IMG/VR virus record: IMGVR_UViG_3300010883_008028
Span: 1 to 42,763 of that record
Origin: a virus
DNA length: 42,763 nt
Strand: one strand, 5' to 3'
A model generated the notes under the pieces. It saw only the letters and a list, made by a program, of their open reading frames with translations, was not told the DNA's origin and ran no database searches. Both the position numbers and the translations under genes were made by a program. Shown here in pieces: positions 6,301-13,293 of this stretch. Positions within the stretch are counted from its first letter, which is position 1; every line of letters begins with the position of its first letter.

Positions 6301-7497
6301 ATGAATTTTCCAAAATCAAAAGTTTCACCTAACATGAAAGAGGGATATGTCTTTGATATAAAAGGCATGGATAGATTTTATCAAAAGGATATTGCGGCTG
6401 TTTTACCAGTGATGGAAACCGGAATCGTACCCTTTCATCCGACTCTATATAAGAAATTAAAACATATTAGGGTCAAAAAATTACTGACACTAATCGAAAT
6501 GTCCGATGTCCAGAATGGTTCAACCTTTGGCATGACCCAGCAAGATAGACTGAGGGGTGTAAATAATGAGTTCAACGCAATAAATATAAGCATTTATAAT
6601 AATGGATATAAATTTCTACATCCAGCAATTGCCGTGTACTGGGAACCAAAATCTACACACGGTAAGTATGAAATAATAACAGGCCGAAGCCGATGTGATA
6701 GTTTGATGGGTTATCATTTTCAAAATTTGCCTGTTACTGTATATGAAAGAGTGCCTGGCTCTACAGATGCGGAAGTAAGGAGTGAACTTTCTGTATGTGG
6801 GCAATCATTTCAAATCCATGACCCCGCTGGAAAACCAGCCACTGATGATATATTTGCGGAAGTATGTAGAGCAATTGACAATGGATGGATTGGTAAAGAC
6901 CGCGAGGATATTCGAGAAAGAATCGCATCCTGTTGTGGTAACGGTGTGTTCACAAGTGACACCAGAGACAAACTCCTCTCTAGAGTTGAGAATACATACA
7001 ACCCAGATCAAAGAGTAATATCTTGGGGTGTTAGACAAGGGCTAAAGTCTCCGAAAAAGTGGGTTCAAGAAGAAGGTTATGCCGAACTGGAAACTGACAA
7101 GGTTAAGTATCATATATACACTACGGAGAATTTTCCTAAAACATGGGCATCTATTCAAAGTAAGTTAACGAAGGGAAAAGAAAATCGTATTTTAGTTCAT
7201 ACAGGTACACTAAATTCTTCTCTTGATTTGGCTGAATGTTTTCGTGATAGAGTAGAGACATTCAAGAAAAATTACACTGAAATGGTTGAATCTGTTGGTG
7301 TTAATTACTACGCTAAAACCAATGGACAGTATGATGAAAAAGGTGTTGGTAATGGTTTGCGATATGGTAACACTGTGCTCTATGGTGTGCTTCCCTGCTT
7401 AAGTTCGATACACGATTTAAGCAAAATAATACACTTTGATGCTAGTGGAAGAATGTTTCAAAATAAAGTAAAAAAAGACTTGACACTTGCTGCATAA
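6301..7497 (+). CDS. ParB/sulfiredoxin-fold-like protein
   Basis: A 398-residue protein. Residues 105–148 contain HPAIAVYWEP, then YEIITGRSRCDSLMGYHFQNLPVTVYE, which matches the ParB/Srx N-terminal layout (target strand, G-x-[RS]-R, helix, I-P-V-x-V strand). Phage proteins with this fold can be nucleases or nucleotide-binding switches, so DNA or nucleotide interaction is likely but not shown. The rest is a mixed alpha/beta region ending in a Gly/Tyr-rich part (residues 320–360) that I cannot assign. The last codons contain the -35 of the promoter at 7480. ATG at 6301 follows AACTAAGAAGTAGATT with a weak ribosome-binding site. Confidence 0.55.
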   Translation: MNFPKSKVSPNMKEGYVFDIKGMDRFYQKDIAAVLPVMETGIVPFHPTLYKKLKHIRVKKLLTLIEMSDVQNGSTFGMTQQDRLRGVNNEFNAINISIYNNGYKFLHPAIAVYWEPKSTHGKYEIITGRSRCDSLMGYHFQNLPVTVYERVPGSTDAEVRSELSVCGQSFQIHDPAGKPATDDIFAEVCRAIDNGWIGKDREDIRERIASCCGNGVFTSDTRDKLLSRVENTYNPDQRVISWGVRQGLKSPKKWVQEEGYAELETDKVKYHIYTTENFPKTWASIQSKLTKGKENRILVHTGTLNSSLDLAECFRDRVETFKKNYTEMVESVGVNYYAKTNGQYDEKGVGNGLRYGNTVLYGVLPCLSSIHDLSKIIHFDASGRMFQNKVKKDLTLAA

Positions 7498-7508
7498 AGT
7501 GTTATAAT
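7480..7508 (+). promoter_or_regulatory. Early-type promoter for an RNA locus
   Basis: TTGACA at 7480–7485, 17-base spacer starting CTTGCT, consensus TATAAT at 7503–7508 followed by GATCAC. It lies in the 3' end of the ParB-like gene and fires into the tRNA-like and structured region. Confidence 0.85.
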
Positions 7509-7542
7509 GATCACATCAACAACGGAAACAAGGAACTTCCGT

Positions 7543-7550
7543 TATAAATA
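7543..7550 (+). promoter_or_regulatory. T4-type late promoter motif
   Basis: A perfect TATAAATA, as recognised by the T4 gp55 late sigma. With the usual spacing, transcription would begin about 6 bases later, almost exactly at the 5' end of the tRNA-like sequence (7555). Confidence 0.55.
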
Positions 7551-7554
7551 GATT

Positions 7555-7623
7555 GCGGTGGACTGTATAGTACGATTCATTTCCAGTGAATTAGGTGAGG
7601 TGAGACTCCTCGACACCGCTCCA
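7555..7623 (+). tRNA. Degenerate tRNA-Gly(UCC) with reduced D-loop, CCA encoded
   Basis: Acceptor stem GCGGTG(G)/(A)CACCGC pairs at six of seven positions, with discriminator U and an encoded CCA (7621–7623), both normal for bacterial tRNA-Gly. The anticodon arm is perfect: ATTCA/TGAAT (7575–7579, 7587–7591) around TTTCCAG, anticodon TCC at 7582–7584. The T-stem TGAGG/CCTCG (7596–7600, 7608–7612) has five pairs, but its loop is TGAGACT instead of TTCRANY. The D region is only 13 bases (7562–7574) and could form just GTA/TAC around three bases, so the usual GG is missing. It is either a highly unusual tRNA or a tRNA-derived element. Confidence 0.6.
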
Positions 7624-7821
7624 TTATGAGGGGGATTAACATCGAGTCCTAGACAGGACTGTAATCCCAATGTAACCTCTAAACTGTCTCGCCGCTTTGG
7701 CGTTAAACCTAATAGGAGACCTGAGCAAGTCACTGGTATAGTACACCGAAAACCGCTACGTCATCCCACTCAACGGGTGCAAAGAGTGCTGGGGCAACCA
7801 CTCTATAAAAGGCCCCACCTA
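7624..7821 (+). ncRNA. Structured region with nested stems and an H-type pseudoknot
   Basis: No open frame. Nested stems: GGGATTA (7632–7638) with TAATCCC (7662–7668), enclosing AGTCCT/AGGACT (7645–7650, 7655–7660). Hairpin CGCC/GGCG at 7690–7702. Pseudoknot: AGAGTG (7783–7788) with CACTCT (7799–7804), interlocked with GGGGC (7791–7795) and GCCCC (7812–7816); loops of 2, 3 and 7 bases. A competing pairing of CACTC with GAGTG a little upstream is also possible, so a switch is conceivable. It follows the tRNA-like element in the same transcript and precedes the gene at 7880. Family not identified. Confidence 0.45.
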
Positions 7822-7847
7822 ATTTGTGTACGGTTAACCTTAGTTAA
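7822..7847 (+). repeat. Left imperfect inverted repeat flanking the gene at 7880
   Basis: Begins ATTTGTGTACG and continues GGTTAACCTTAGTTAA. Its reverse complement closely matches 8182–8209, including an 11-base perfect match. GTTAAC occurs twice within it, so it could also be a stem or operator. Confidence 0.7.
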
Positions 7848-7879
7848 CTTAATTTTAAGATAAGAAATAGGAATATATT

Positions 7880-8179
7880 ATGAGAAAAACTTCACAAGCA
7901 ACTAAGGTGATTTCAGCCTTGCAGAGTGCAGACTACACTGATAGTGGTCTCACTGCTAACGAAATGAAAAATAAGTTTGGCGTTTCCAACGCTCGGGCAT
8001 TAGTTACACAACTACGCCAGAACGGTTTCGCTGTTTACTTAAACAAAACCCCAGCATACGTTGACCGTAATGGTAATGAACGTAAAGGTGTCTCACGATA
8101 TCGCTTGGGAACTGCATCTCGCGCCGTTATCGCCGCTGGATATAAAGCCATCGCTGCTGGTTTAGTCGCCACTAGTTAG
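7880..8179 (+). CDS. Small winged-helix/HTH-like phage protein
   Basis: A 99-residue basic protein. Residues 1–50 carry a helix-turn-helix or winged-helix pattern (LTANEMKNKFGVSNARALVTQLRQNGFAVYLNK), the last part matching a wing (YVDRNGNERKGVSRYRLGT). It ends in an Ala/Gly-rich helix (SRAVIAAGYKAIAAGL). Related small proteins are widespread in tailed phages and presumed to bind DNA; no target is known. It has an AGGA ribosome-binding site eight bases before the ATG and a strong terminator at 8219. The inverted repeats on both sides (7822–7847, 8182–8209) could be its own operators or marks of a cassette. Confidence 0.7.
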   Translation: MRKTSQATKVISALQSADYTDSGLTANEMKNKFGVSNARALVTQLRQNGFAVYLNKTPAYVDRNGNERKGVSRYRLGTASRAVIAAGYKAIAAGLVATS

Positions 8180-8181
8180 GG

Positions 8182-8209
8182 CTAACTGAACGGTTAGTCG
8201 TACACAAAT
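8182..8209 (-). repeat. Right imperfect inverted repeat
   Basis: CGTACACAAAT at its end is the exact reverse complement of ATTTGTGTACG at 7822–7832, and the match continues imperfectly inward. A local CTAAC/GTTAG hairpin also forms here. Confidence 0.7.
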
Positions 8210-8218
8210 ACGGAGAGA

Positions 8219-8248
8219 GGGTTGCCCACACGGGTGACCCTTTTTTTT
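8219..8248 (+). terminator. Rho-independent terminator
   Basis: Nine-pair stem GGGTTGCCC/GGGTGACCC (two G·U pairs) around ACAC, followed directly by eight T residues. It ends the RNA-plus-HTH unit. Confidence 0.9.
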
Positions 8249-8274
8249 ATTAACTAAATTGGAGTTTTAAAGAC

Positions 8275-8457
8275 ATGGACGTAGGGATAGCACTGATAGC
8301 AATGTTGGTTGTGTTTATACTCGAGCCAGGCAATGAGAAGATTAATGCTTATTGTACATACGCAATTGAAACAAATGAATTTGAAAGTAGGAAGTTATGT
8401 TGGGACTACTATCACGAGTACCGTGAGGATATTCCAGATATCCCAGAACTAGATTAG
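8275..8457 (+). CDS. Small membrane-anchored protein
   Basis: A 60-residue protein with an N-terminal membrane segment (residues 3–17, VGIALIAMLVVFILE) and an acidic, aromatic tail with two cysteines (Cys27 and Cys42) ending in PDIPELD. The tail may face the periplasm and form a disulfide. A GGAG lies 11 bases ahead of the ATG. It follows a strong terminator without an obvious promoter of the early family. It converges with the minus-strand gene ending at 8504. Not recognised. Confidence 0.5.
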   Translation: MDVGIALIAMLVVFILEPGNEKINAYCTYAIETNEFESRKLCWDYYHEYREDIPDIPELD

Positions 8458-8503
8458 GCATACGGGTTTTAGGTCTTTTCCCCGTAACCAATAAAAGACA
8501 CCA

Positions 8504-8653
8504 TTAAGGGTTTCGTTTTTCTAACTCTTTCACCCTGTCCTCTAGATACTTTATATACTCTTCAACAATCTCACGTTCACATAACGTCTTACAACAAATA
8601 CTTATATGTTGTTTCGCCCGAACCTCTAATGATTTCTCCCCGCGTCTTGGCAT
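8504..8653 (-). CDS. Small charged helical protein (49 aa)
   Basis: A 49-residue minus-strand frame beginning MPRRGEKSLEVRAKQ, with a cysteine triplet region (SICCKTLC) and a C-terminal amphipathic, probably coiled-coil helix (EEYIKYLEDRVKELEKRNP). The heptad-like pattern and charge argue for a real protein. It is the last gene of the minus-strand late block, starting 16 bases after the stop of the membrane protein gene at 8670–9104. No family recognised. Confidence 0.6.
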   Translation of the reverse strand: MPRRGEKSLEVRAKQHISICCKTLCEREIVEEYIKYLEDRVKELEKRNP

Positions 8654-8654
8654 A

Positions 8655-8684
8655 CTATGATACTCCGAACTATGATACTCCGAA
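8655..8684. repeat. Tandem duplication of 15 bases
   Basis: The unit CTATGATACTCCGAA occurs twice in a row at the junction of two minus-strand genes. It includes the last codons and stop of the upstream gene, so duplication left an extra copy of the gene's end in the spacer. Confidence 0.8.
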
Positions 8685-9104
8685 CAATTTAAAGACCAAC
8701 CACAGACAAATTGGTAGAACGACTAACACACCTGTACCCCAAAGTAAACCAGTAAGAAGTAAGGCGAGGGTCTCTGCTTTCTTTCTCGCTTTGATTCTAA
8801 CCTCATTATCTCTGTTCTGTCTACACTGTACTTGGTAGTTCATCCAATCGGTGTGCATATCAGGACGGCCAGCATATATCATCCATTCCTTCAGCCACAC
8901 TTCTTGTTCTTTTATTTTTTCTAAGTGCATGAACGCTTCAAGTTCTGACCGGCCGCCGCCTTTGTTTGCCTTCTTAGCTATTGCTGACTTGTTGTCGAAA
9001 AATGAACTTGCTGCTTCTGCTACATCGTAAATCTCTTTACCATTTTCGAGAGCGCCTTTGATTACCTGAAATGCCGCATTACACGCGGCGAGTTCTGCTA
9101 TCAT
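8670..9104 (-). CDS. Late-block membrane protein, C-terminal anchor
   Basis: A 144-residue protein: N-terminal helices (MIAELAACNAAFQVIKGALENGKEIYDV), a Gly-Gly-Gly hinge near residue 50, a charged helical stretch (EKIKEQEVWLKEWMIYAGRPDMH) and a strong C-terminal membrane segment (about residues 118–139). I recall this architecture, including the KEQE-x-x-L-K-E-x-M-I-Y-x-G-R-P line, from uncharacterised marine myovirus proteins. Its place among minus-strand genes behind a late promoter suggests a virion or lysis-stage role. It is separated from the large gene upstream by 14 bases. Confidence 0.6.
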   Translation of the reverse strand: MIAELAACNAAFQVIKGALENGKEIYDVAEAASSFFDNKSAIAKKANKGGGRSELEAFMHLEKIKEQEVWLKEWMIYAGRPDMHTDWMNYQVQCRQNRDNEVRIKARKKAETLALLLTGLLWGTGVLVVLPICLWLVFKLFGVS

Positions 9105-9118
9105 TCAACTTATGACTC

Positions 9119-10522
9119 CTAACTTATTTTTACATAGTAGGATGATTGGTCAACATCCGAACTTGCGTATCTAAAAAGTTTTGTGATTAGGTCGTTCTGT
9201 TTTGAGATACTTGTACCAGTGTCTGCGAATGCATCTATGAACAGAAGACATATTGATTTTGAATTTCTAAAATTATCGCCTTGCGAATGAGATTCCCATT
9301 GTTGTAAGAATGTGTTTTCTGATACTAAGTCTTTTGATGGTTTACTTTTGGAATTATGTTTCTTGTAAAGTTCATATGCCTTAGAAGGCCACTTAACATC
9401 TGATTTGATTGATGCAAGAAGGGCTTTCTCTGAACCCTTACGGTTGAAAATATCATTGCCAAATACTTGTTTACAATAGAAGTCAACATTACCCCCACCG
9501 ATTTTACCACCAGCGGCCGCGCCGCCTTTAATCTCACCCTGCCATGATGTATCACCACCAAATGTTCTAAACTGTATCTCACCTTCACTTGTATCTAGGT
9601 AGATGTCTTGTGAAGCAAAGAAGTCTCCAGTTTTACCATACTTGAAATTCTTGTATGAATACTCTGACCTATTCAATAATGCTTTTGGTGTATTGAATTC
9701 TTTGGCGGTTGCACCACCACCCTTACCTATTTTCTTGAGTGATATACCCAGAAGTTTACCATCATTTGCGAGTTTTAATACTTCTGCATTTAATTCACCC
9801 CAACTACTAGTGCTTTTTGCTAAGGGCGTTTCTAGATTTCCAAATGTAGTTGCCCAGATGTCGCCGGGATTCCACTTGTCATGTGAAAATGAGCCCGGTG
9901 CTTGTGGGACTTCTGAATTTTTATCTATCTTATGGCACGCTGCTTTGGCATCATACAAACCAGACATGAATCTTGACCCCCTATGAAAATGTACACCACC
10001 ATTTTTGGTCATTTGTCTGCCATACTTTTCCCAAAGTTTATTTGCAGTCTTAATATAAACATCTGTTTCAACCCAATCAGCAGGCCCTTTATTTAAACAG
10101 TCTTCAAGTGATTTGTCTGTGTGGGCAAACCTCGATGACTCTTTAAGTTGTGCCGGAGATGCAGATTCGCATTTACCTTTCTTTACATTGAAAACATATG
10201 CACAGTAATAACACTGTAGACATTCTGTCAGTGCAGTATCAGCTGCGCCGCCACCAGAACCACCACCACCACCGAAATCCTTGTCTTTGAATATCTGTGA
10301 CCGTCTTGCCTCTGCCGTCTTATCTTGTTTGTTGGTATAGGTTAAAGTCTCAGTTCTTCTATCATAAGATAGGCCGACTACTTTTGTGCCGGACGCCGAT
10401 GACCCTATGACAAAAGGTTTTTTGTCCTTTATCTTTAGGTCGAATATGTCTAACCGTGTGTTACCGGCGTAATCGCCAGAGGAAGACTTTTTTCGCATTG
10501 CAGTCGATGATAGTGTAGCCAC
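9119..10522 (-). CDS. Large late hypothetical protein
   Basis: A 467-residue protein that I cannot assign. The first 75 residues look like a compact strand-rich domain (ending KTAEARRSQIF); then comes a glycine linker (GGGGGSGGGAA, about residues 84–94) and a Cys-rich patch (CLQCYYC, CES, DCL at about 99–145). The large C-terminal part includes FSHDKWNPGDIWATTFGN and a helix-rich end. The start is a GTG two bases after the stop of the preceding small gene; the N-terminus MATLSST supports it. Strand and neighbours make a virion-associated or internal protein likely. A linker joining two domains suggests an enzymatic cargo, but no catalytic motif is clear. Confidence 0.6.
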   Translation of the reverse strand: MATLSSTAMRKKSSSGDYAGNTRLDIFDLKIKDKKPFVIGSSASGTKVVGLSYDRRTETLTYTNKQDKTAEARRSQIFKDKDFGGGGGSGGGAADTALTECLQCYYCAYVFNVKKGKCESASPAQLKESSRFAHTDKSLEDCLNKGPADWVETDVYIKTANKLWEKYGRQMTKNGGVHFHRGSRFMSGLYDAKAACHKIDKNSEVPQAPGSFSHDKWNPGDIWATTFGNLETPLAKSTSSWGELNAEVLKLANDGKLLGISLKKIGKGGGATAKEFNTPKALLNRSEYSYKNFKYGKTGDFFASQDIYLDTSEGEIQFRTFGGDTSWQGEIKGGAAAGGKIGGGNVDFYCKQVFGNDIFNRKGSEKALLASIKSDVKWPSKAYELYKKHNSKSKPSKDLVSENTFLQQWESHSQGDNFRNSKSICLLFIDAFADTGTSISKQNDLITKLFRYASSDVDQSSYYVKIS

Positions 10523-10523
10523 T

Positions 10524-10664
10524 TTACCCGCCTTGTCCTCTATAAGATTTAAAAGACCGTTTTTTACTCTTATTCATCGATGCCATTTTTAATCGGCCTC
10601 GGCCTATTGACGTACCCTTCTTGTTGGTATCATCACGTTTGGTGAAAGTTGTTTTTGTTGCCAT
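10524..10664 (-). CDS. Small basic late protein (46 aa)
   Basis: A 46-residue, strongly basic protein starting MATKTTFTKRDD, with GTSIGRGRLKMASMNKSKKRS and ending YRGQGG. Tiny basic proteins with a T-K-R-D…M-N-K-S-[KR]-[KR]-[RS]-S-F-K-x-Y-R-G-Q-G pattern occur in several T4-like marine phages. The function is unknown; DNA contact or virion assembly is possible given the charge. It lies between two late genes with gaps of only one and two bases. Confidence 0.7.
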   Translation of the reverse strand: MATKTTFTKRDDTNKKGTSIGRGRLKMASMNKSKKRSFKSYRGQGG

Positions 10665-10666
10665 TG

Positions 10667-11137
10667 TTATTGCCCCGCCAATGGATTAGCTAACGCTTCT
10701 TCTATTTGATTTCGTATAGACTGTCGAATCTCAATCAGCTCTTTGCCAGTATCTCGTTCTAATTCGTAGAGTCTTTTATCTGAAGACCTCACATCCGAAA
10801 ACAACGATTGTAAATCTCCATCAATCCTATTTATAGACTCTTTTGAGAGGTCTACAACCGTTCTCATGGATGATACGGCACTACCGAACTCTGATGCCTG
10901 TGAGGTGATGGTAGTATTCTGTGATGCAATCCTTTCTTCTAGAACTGATATTCGTTCTTCTATGACCGACAAATCCGGTGCTTCATATGTACCGATTGCC
11001 TCCTTCATATCCTCGTAGGTTTTGTACACTTCAAAGGCGCCATATAACGCACCAATCATTGTACCTATGGCAAGAAGGGCCGAGAATGCCTTGCCACCTT
11101 TGAGTTTTACTCCGCCTACATCTAATTCTGTACTCAT
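10667..11137 (-). CDS. Late membrane-anchored coiled-coil protein
   Basis: A 156-residue protein with one membrane segment near the N-terminus (about residues 17–37, FSALLAIGTMIGALYGAFEVY) and a long coiled coil from residue 55 to 148 (repeated L-x-x-L/I heptads, e.g. VIEERISVLEERI). The topology is an inner-membrane anchor with an extended rod. Its start overlaps the stop of the secreted 719-residue protein by four bases. Together with its neighbours it may form an envelope-spanning or virion-associated assembly. Not assigned to a family. Confidence 0.6.
   Translation of the reverse strand: MSTELDVGGVKLKGGKAFSALLAIGTMIGALYGAFEVYKTYEDMKEAIGTYEAPDLSVIEERISVLEERIASQNTTITSQASEFGSAVSSMRTVVDLSKESINRIDGDLQSLFSDVRSSDKRLYELERDTGKELIEIRQSIRNQIEEALANPLAGQ
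10828..10835 (-). promoter_or_regulatory. Possible internal late promoter
   Basis: TATAAATAGG on the minus strand, the same ten bases as at the block's leading late promoter (14526) and at 40673. It would transcribe the genes at 10664 and below. It is inside a coding region, so chance is possible. Confidence 0.35.
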
Positions 11138-13293
11138 TTGTATTGACTCCTAATCATTTTACGGATAGTTCCGTGGTTGTCTCTGGATAGATTGTATATC
11201 AGTCTTGTATTGTCTTCAAGAACATTATTGTAAACTACCTCATTCATATCATAGAAATCGGAGTCCTGAAGGTCTGTATTGTAGTATGACCCCAAATCAA
11301 TTGAACTTTGTAGTGAGACTATCGCCAGTGTTTGTCCAGAAGCAACTTTATTGGAATTTTCCATCTTGTTTCTCGCCACTCTATCCGAAATGACCTCCGC
11401 CAGTGACCTCCTCGGCGGTTCTATTGTAGTTTGCACCGTGACTACTTCCACTGGGATTATTGTTATACCAGTAACCGGCGTCCCCGTGGAGACTAAATTC
11501 TGTTCAATCTGTGTTTGCGCCTGATCTGACTGTGATTCTACCTGTACTGATTCCGCTTCTACGGAATTATCAAAACTTTCAACTGTCATTCCACTCATAT
11601 CGGCAAAAATATCCGTATCGGCACTAAAAAATTGTTGAGATTGCATTGAGATGCTGTTACTGCCCGTATTTTGTTTCATATCCTGTACATTTTGAGCACT
11701 TTGTTCAATATATGAAACACTTTGAGACTCTGTAGTCTCGTTAGATCCGGTTGGGTTCTGATTTTGTTGTTGTTGCGACTGACCACCCCCACTTTGGCTG
11801 CCTTCCGATGACTTTTGACTCATGGTAACCGCAGATTTACTGATTGTCAATGCTTTTCTGGTCTGTGATGACGCAATTCTTGTTGCGAGCGGTGAACTTT
11901 TTGATTCCACTGGTCTATCTGCGGCAATTTCCTCCCTTTCGGCAATTTCAAATGGTTCTTCGACTATTTCATCAAATTCTTCTTCCCTTTCTATGGTATC
12001 CACCGGCAAATCCAAAACTCGGAACTCATCTATGAAGTCTATTTCATCAAACTGCTCTTCAAAGAGTTCTTCCTCAAACTGTTCCTCTTGTTCCTCTTGC
12101 AATTCTTCCTCAAACAACCGAAAGTCTTCCTCTACCTCTTCTATGTTTTCTCTAATCTCTTCCATGGCATCGGCTTGAAACTCTTCGATAATAATTTCTG
12201 GGAGTTCATCAAGGGGCACAGCGTAAAACTCTTCTCCGATGATAGAGATGAATTCATTATCGGATGGGGCAAAAATGTCAAAGGTTTCTTCACCCATATC
12301 GTTGTCGGGCCCTCCCGCGCTGAAGAATTGGTCGTTACCTCCTCCCATTCCTGTTGAATCATCAAATTCTGCAAATCCGAAATTGTCGGCGTCTTCGATG
12401 GTATTTCCATAAGATTCTTCCTCTTCAAATTGGTCTAATTGGTCTTCTATGAATGCTTCCGTGTACCCTATGCAATCTTGACTATATAAACTATCAAACT
12501 CACACTGCAATTCAGTGAACGCCTCATCATACCCACTACACTCAGCGGAGAAAAAGGAATCTGAGTCGCACTGTTGAGATAGGAAAGCTGCATCATAACC
12601 AGAACATGATTGGTCGGATAATGGGTCATAAGAACATACTAAGTTCCCCCCATCGAACCCCATGCCAACATCTCCATCGGATTGATAGATGTAATTGTTA
12701 TTGCCGTTGCCTTGATAGTAGTCGTGGGTAATATATTCTCCTTGCGATACATCTCCCATGACGCCTATGAAAACATCGTGATTGTCTATTCGCAAATCAC
12801 CATATTCCATTTGATAATTGCCGTCTGGAAAAATCTCTAGACTCACACTGTTTTCATTTTCATTGAAGTATTCTTCAAGTCGATGCCACCAGTATTTCGT
12901 GGAATTGGAATCTGTTTGGCTGAAGAATCCGCCATCTGTATCTTTCTGAATTATGTCAGTCCAGAATGGCGCGATAGCATAACTATATCGGTCTTGTTGA
13001 CTTGAAACTAGGTTCGCTATTTCCAGACCATCACAACACCATCCGAATTGATGGTTTAGGCCTGGCGTCAATGGGTTTCTGAACATAACTACACCATTGG
13101 CAAGCATCCACGAGTCCGTGAAGTTGACGCCATACAACGGGAATGTATGCCCCAGTGGTACATTGACGAATGAGTCATCTCCGATTGTGTGTGATGTGGC
13201 ATCCTCTGGCGGTGCCGTATAGTTATCAGCATACACATCTGAAGATAGGATGAACCCACATAACAGGAAAAGTATTTTTATTATTCTGAACAT
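11134..13293 (-). CDS. Large secreted late protein, nidogen-like N-terminus
   Basis: A 719-residue protein with a signal peptide (residues 1–22, cut after VYA). Residues 35–205 resemble a nidogen-type extracellular domain (YGVNFTDSWMLANGVVMFRNP, then IAPFWTDI). Then come three Cys repeats of form C-x-G-Y-[DT]-[AE]-A-F (about 225–285), an Asp/Glu-rich segment (380–450) with long Glu/Phe coils, a Gln-rich stretch (485–510), and a C-terminal region with ITIIPVEVVTVQT. Proteins of this build are recurrent in marine myoviruses. A fibre-like or envelope-surface role fits. It overlaps the next gene upstream and downstream by a few bases, so the three are cotranscribed. Confidence 0.6.
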   Translation of the reverse strand: MFRIIKILFLLCGFILSSDVYADNYTAPPEDATSHTIGDDSFVNVPLGHTFPLYGVNFTDSWMLANGVVMFRNPLTPGLNHQFGWCCDGLEIANLVSSQQDRYSYAIAPFWTDIIQKDTDGGFFSQTDSNSTKYWWHRLEEYFNENENSVSLEIFPDGNYQMEYGDLRIDNHDVFIGVMGDVSQGEYITHDYYQGNGNNNYIYQSDGDVGMGFDGGNLVCSYDPLSDQSCSGYDAAFLSQQCDSDSFFSAECSGYDEAFTELQCEFDSLYSQDCIGYTEAFIEDQLDQFEEEESYGNTIEDADNFGFAEFDDSTGMGGGNDQFFSAGGPDNDMGEETFDIFAPSDNEFISIIGEEFYAVPLDELPEIIIEEFQADAMEEIRENIEEVEEDFRLFEEELQEEQEEQFEEELFEEQFDEIDFIDEFRVLDLPVDTIEREEEFDEIVEEPFEIAEREEIAADRPVESKSSPLATRIASSQTRKALTISKSAVTMSQKSSEGSQSGGGQSQQQQNQNPTGSNETTESQSVSYIEQSAQNVQDMKQNTGSNSISMQSQQFFSADTDIFADMSGMTVESFDNSVEAESVQVESQSDQAQTQIEQNLVSTGTPVTGITIIPVEVVTVQTTIEPPRRSLAEVISDRVARNKMENSNKVASGQTLAIVSLQSSIDLGSYYNTDLQDSDFYDMNEVVYNNVLEDNTRLIYNLSRDNHGTIRKMIRSQYK

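Noticed and set aside
8460-8500. Bidirectional terminator between convergent genes
   Set aside because: A GTCTTTT/AAAAGAC stem exists but no T tract follows on either strand, so support is too weak.
11822-12178. Serine-rich plus-strand frame inside the secreted late protein gene
   Set aside because: It is the antisense image of Glu-rich coding sequence; codon pattern and position fit the minus-strand gene.
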